Shown in pieces: positions 59,983 through 64,000 of a stretch of 64,000 nt of DNA. The notes under the pieces were generated by a model. That model did no database searches. It worked only from the letters and a program-made list of their open reading frames with translations, and had not been told where the DNA came from. Location of the stretch: positions 372,001-436,000 of the forward strand of contig NC_035167.2 of assembly GCF_001659605.2 (NCBI RefSeq). The letters are read 5' to 3'. The stretch is from Manihot esculenta. Taxonomy: Eukaryota > Streptophyta > Magnoliopsida > Malpighiales > Euphorbiaceae. How positions within the stretch are numbered: the first letter of the stretch is position 1; every line of letters starts with the position of its first letter. The translations under genes and the position numbers were made by a program.

Positions 59983-61848
59983 GTCGAATAAAATATTGGA
60001 TGACTTTTAATGAACTATAGTCTCTAAGTGGATTCTATTATGATAATGAAGTTTTTATCTCTAGTCGATGCTTATTTTGGGTGAATCGTAAATGTCAAGT
60101 CAGAAAATCGACCACTGAACCTTACGTAGTTGTACATCATCTCCTTCTTTCTTATGTTGCAATCATAGATGTATATAGAAAAAAGTATCAAGTATGTATA
60201 TTTTTCATTTTTTTCATAAATTCATTTGCTTCACAAGTAGAAACGGATGTATATTTGTGTTTCTCATTATATTTATATTATGTGGACAATACAAGCAGCC
60301 AATATTTGGGATAACACTTTTTACCTTTTGGCATGAACTACTCTCCAATAAATCAATTGATATACAAACAACCAAAACAATACTTGATTTTATGTTTGGA
60401 CGGTGAGTACTTCTTCTTGCAAATCAAGTTAGTAACAAAACTTTTTTTATGTACATAAGTCTTTGATTAATAATCACAAATTTTTATTTTTCAGGTGGAT
60501 TGATCCTTTAACTTACGATCGTTATCTAAAAACTCTATAAGATTTAGTTGGCGATAAATTACTCAAATTTACTTATAAAAAAACTCAATTGCTTAGAGGG
60601 TCCTATAATTTTCTTGGATCTGCAAAACCAAATGCTTCTGTTAATCTAAATTATATCAAATACAAAAGTAATAGCCATATTATTAAGACTTGTAAGTTCA
60701 CTAATAAGAATAATACATTAAAAGTCGAAGACATATATATATATCATGTCATTTGGTTTTTCCTTTTCAAAAATGATTTAACTGATAACAAGAAAATTTT
60801 TTCCTGTTCTTACTCTACAGCTTTTGATCACGAGGGTAATTTTGTTGGTCCAGCATACTAAATCTCACGTCAGTTTGGAATATGAATAATGTACCCTTAT
60901 AAGAGTTTTAAACATTCCTCTCTCTGAGCTAACTTTTGGATGAGTTAGGCCGGTTCCAAATTTAGCATGTTATCAGAGTCTCCCCCGATGTTGGCCTCCC
61001 ATAAATATGTCATGCTCTAATGTAGTCATGGACGTGAGGGGTGTGTGTTGAATCCCACATTGATTTGGGATAGGAATTTTTTTAGACACTCCTCCCCTTG
61101 AGCTAACTTTTCGGATGAGTTAAGTTTGTTCCAAATTTAACATAATGGTTAGTATGTAAGAAAATTAATTGATAAAAGTATAATATTGAGTAAATTGTGT
61201 ATTTATAAATGGCATCACTAACATCTAAATTAAAATTTTCAGACATATTCCCCTTGATTTTATATATTTCCAAAAGGCATTTGATACCAAGAATACATAC
61301 AACGATCCAGTAGTTTATATTATTGAGGATGGTAAGTAGTTAATACCCTTATCATGTAAGAATATTGGCTTTTCTTATTCTAGTTTAACTATATTTATAT
61401 TTTGATGTGATCTAGTAAGTTTCTCGTTGAGTTGATCATTACAATGATAAAAACCAAACTCTTGAGGAGGTGATTGATGACCAATTTAGGATAGAATAAA
61501 GAGTATAAGTGAAATGTATTGGGATCTCTCAAGTAAGACCAAATTTTAAGACACTAATATAGAGGTTTTGATATTTCTACATCAATAGACATAATGGAGA
61601 ATTTTGGCAGGAATTACTCTCTTAATCTTAAAGGTTATTTTGCTTGGTTATATTTGGACAATTTTGAATGAAATATTGGTTATACATCAAGATTTGATTT
61701 GTACTATGTGAACCGCAGTGATAACGGGATAAGAATCCCTAAGAATTCGGCTATTTGGTTCAAGGCATTCCTGTAAGCTACTCGAAACAAGAACGACAAT
61801 GCTAAATCCAGAGAGTCAAGTGAGGTTGGGAAATACTACATATTGTAA
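59983..61848 (+). pseudogene. Linamarase-like GH1 pseudogene G (exons 7-13, 5'-truncated)
   Basis: Exon 7 starts part-way (about 59983-60191): MTFNE is kept, but the following Trp codon is TAG. Exon 8 (about 60284-60402) has a damaged start. Exon 9 (60495-60691) is 21 nt shorter than in gene F and has a TAA. Exon 10 (60821-60855) is open. A TRIM-like repeat of about 290 bp follows. Exon 11 (61243 to about 61331) has TGA codons and a deletion, and its nucleophile block has become IIEDG. Exon 12 (about 61427-61532) has a deletion and stop. Exon 13 (about 61611-61848) has TGA in place of Trp in FEW, and ends YYIL. It is closest to gene F in exon and intron sequence, so it is probably a decayed duplicate of F. 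Confidence 0.9.
60857..61142 (+). mobile_element. TRIM-like mini-retrotransposon in intron 10 of pseudogene G
   Basis: Two related direct repeats (about 60857-60970 and 61046-61142) share ATCCCACATTGATTTGGGAT-type starts, ACTCCTC...GAGCTAACTTTT(C)GGATGAGTTA and TTCCAAATTTA(G/A)CA ends. TGTTATCAGAGTC follows the first copy, close to the tRNA-Met primer site TGGTATCAGAGCC. The total is under 300 bp with no coding capacity. No clear TSD was found. Confidence 0.65.
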
Positions 61849-63003
61849 ACTATTTTGTGACTTCTTTTGTGTTTGCATTTGAATATTATAATTGAATTAT
61901 GTGTCCAATATAATAAATTCTCAAACATTTTGATAATTTTATCTAAATTCAAAATGGCACTGTAGATCTCTTTAAAGCACTCCATTGTAAAAAAAAAAAT
62001 AACAAAACTAAAAGAAAATCCAATTGGCAGAATAGCTTCTTATTAACATAAATTTCAGTATTTGCGTTAAAACTAAGAAGTTTTACGAAGAAAGCTTCTC
62101 GGAGACTAAAAAGAGAAAATCTAAATAGATAAAAGAATATCGAGGCTTAAATTTCTTAAGCAAAATATAATTTGGGAGTAAAATTCTTTTAATTTGAAAA
62201 ATCATAATAATGCCCTTTGAATTAAAACAAAATTACTATATCGTTTGAAAATTCGGCATGTTATGCTAGGAACTAAAACTTTTGATTGAATAGTAAAATG
62301 TTGGAAATGTTCATGCATAATTTCTATGCCATTAGGTTAAAATTAAAAAATTAAAAAATTGTTATTCCATGTGGTTTATATCACATGACATGATGAGATC
62401 GTATTCTCTTATTATTTATATTATGACACATGAATAAAAATAATTTAATGGGAGTATCACATTATTCTCTTTTAATTGATTCATTTAATATATTTTAATA
62501 ATAAAATAATAAATAGTTTAATTTTATTAATTTAAAAATCACTCGACAAAACAAGAAATAATACTTTTTTATTTAATTTATACCTATCAATATTATTTTA
62601 AGAGTTAAAATATATATTACGCTAAAATAGTATATAAAAATTTATATCAAGTATAACAATGTTTATATTTGAATGTCATATGAAACTCAAGTGTAAAAGA
62701 AATAAAAATCATATTATCAACCATAAATAATTTGGAACTAATATAATTATTATTATTCCATTTACATAATTACTACAAAAGAAAAATTAAATATATTATT
62801 TATAGACAAACTGATTCAGCTATTGAAATAATAATACAGTAATAAAGTACCTGTCTCATAATGTAAAAATAAAAAATAATAAATGAACTATTTCAAAAAA
62901 AAATAATAAATGAATTTATTTTAAATTTTAACTTTTAAAAAAATTGAAAAATAAAGAAGAAGTTAAAAACTGTGGCATGTAAAAATTTGTTTAATTTTGT
63001 TAA
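61849..63003. other. AT-rich intergenic DNA after pseudogene G
   Basis: An AATAAA-type signal lies near 61912. No other feature is supported. Confidence 0.5.
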
Positions 63004-63293
63004 GGAAAAATTATTTTTTAGTCCCTGAGGTTTAACATAAGTAACACTTCTGTCCCTCTATTTTGGCAACCCAACACTTAAGTCCCTCACTTTTTTTTCT
63101 GTCCAAATTTGTAGTCCTTCCGTTCAAAATAACCATTTGGGATACGTGAATTAATAAAATTGACTCTCACTAAAAGTCCCGCTATTTCAAAATTACAAAA
63201 CCCAAACTCAATGCCTCTTCACTGTAGATTCTTCTTCTTCATCATAACTCCTACTCTTTCTGCAACTCATAATGTTTCAAGAGAAAAAGATGG
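63004..63293. mobile_element. Half copy of the MULE-type element
   Basis: It begins GGAAAAATTATTTTTTAGTCCC and follows the reverse complement of the right half of the element at 50146, up to the central AAAAAGATGG. There it meets a hairpin repeat instead of the other half. It is therefore truncated or interrupted. Confidence 0.75.
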
Positions 63294-63473
63294 AATTTGC
63301 TTTTCTTAATCTTTTAGATAATTTTTAAAGTTTATTGTATAATAATTAAAATGCTTTATGTGTTGTTGGACATGTGTAGTAATAGTAATCAACACATGTC
63401 CAACAAAACATAAAGCATTTTAATTATTATACAATAAACTTTAAAAAAATATAAAAATTAAGAAAAGCAAATT
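63294..63473. repeat. Near-perfect 180-nt inverted repeat (foldback hairpin)
   Basis: A core arm of 54 nt (63324-63377) pairs with 63392-63445 with one mismatch across a 14-nt loop (63378-63391). Outer arms (AATTTGCTTTTCTTAA at 63294 and its complement ending at about 63473) extend the stem imperfectly. No open frame is present. It could be a foldback MITE, and its transcript would be a candidate small-RNA precursor. Confidence 0.85.
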
Positions 63474-63693
63474 AAATATAAAAAAAATACACTATTGATT
63501 AAAAAAATATATTTTTTAAAAAATATTTTGCAGAATCAAATTGCTTAAAATATTATTCTATATGTATCCAATTTCCTAAAATTATGGATCGGAAGAGAAT
63601 CAAGGATATAAATTAACTCCACTTGCAATTTGCAAAGGAGAATAAACTCCACCATCCTTTCTTTTAACAACTCTACTATCATCTTTAACAAAA
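63474..63693. other. Spacer between hairpin and second MULE-type copy
   Basis: No feature is recognised in these 220 bases; AT-rich. Confidence 0.4.
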
Positions 63694-64000
63694 GGAAAAA
63701 TTATTTTTTAGTCCCTGAGATTTAACGTAATTAACACTTCTGTCCCTCTATTTTGGCGACCCAACACTTAAGTCCCTCACTTTCTCTTCTATCCAAATTC
63801 GTAGTCCTTCCATTCAAAATAGCCGTTTGAGACACGTGAATTGACAAAATTGATCCTCACTAAAAGTCCCGCTATTTCAAAATTACGAAACCCAAACCCA
63901 ATGCCTCTTCACTGTAGATTCTTCTTCTTCTTCTTCTTCTTCTTCTTCACCATAATTCCTACCCTTTCTGCAACTCTCAAATAATGCTTCAGGGAGAAAA
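63694..64000. mobile_element. MULE-type element copy, cut by the window end
   Basis: It starts GGAAAAATTATTTTTTAGTCCC and follows the reverse complement of the right half of the 50146 element, including CTTCACTGTAGATTCTTC, an expanded TTC microsatellite (63921-63947) and CTTCAGGGAGAAAA at the edge. The other half lies outside the window. Confidence 0.75.

Overview
This is plant nuclear DNA: AT-rich, with split genes, clean GT-AG introns and many LTR retrotransposons. The protein-coding content is almost entirely a tandem array of glycoside hydrolase family 1 (GH1) beta-glucosidases, all on the + strand. The second half of the array closely resembles the cyanogenic beta-glucosidases (linamarases) of Euphorbiaceae, so I infer a cassava- or rubber-like genome. 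That species call rests on family recognition from memory, not on a search.

Layout. 1-588: decayed copia sequence. 589-5020: rearranged Ty3/gypsy element with an intact target-site duplication (TSD). 6381-8619: GH1 pseudogene A, with a small gag-only copia element inserted in exon 9. 9971-13569: intact GH1 gene B (528 aa). 14959-16210: hAT-type non-autonomous transposon. 18360-21086: intact GH1 gene C (521 aa). 22395-31618: full-length but dead Ty3/gypsy element with about 2.2 kb LTRs. 31619-38768: remnants of an older Tat-like gypsy element carrying a solo LTR, into which a second solo LTR is nested, followed by a 79-bp tandem array. 41976-44966: intact linamarase-like gene D (543 aa). 47155-49654: pseudogene E. 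50146-50949: MULE-type inverted-repeat element. 52551-52722: exon relic of yet another GH1 copy. 52792-55772: intact linamarase-like gene F (540 aa). 56148-56610 and 57823-59947: two more solo LTRs. 59983-61848: 5'-truncated pseudogene G. 63004-64000: two further MULE-type copies flanking a near-perfect hairpin.

The four intact genes each have 13 exons with matching sizes and phases. I joined all of them by hand and each reads through without a stop. Genes A-C form one sub-family (162-nt exon 1, 253-nt exon 7, 32-nt exon 10). D-G form the linamarase-like sub-family (256-nt exon 7, 35-nt exon 10 and 109-nt exon 12 where intact, C-terminus ending in Ile-Met). The array is therefore two adjacent blocks of local duplicates, with intact genes and pseudogenes mixed in both. 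If D and F are true linamarases, they would hydrolyse cyanogenic glucosides when tissue is damaged. B and C could act on other glucosides.

Seven LTR-element insertions in this window have exact 5-bp TSDs that I read directly (CCTAA, CAAAC, GTATT, ACGAT, GTTTC, ATAAG, CTAGT). Six belong to one gypsy LTR family marked by a repeated TTCGGC-N-GCCGAA motif. The hAT element has an 8-bp TSD and the MULE-type element a 9-bp TSD.
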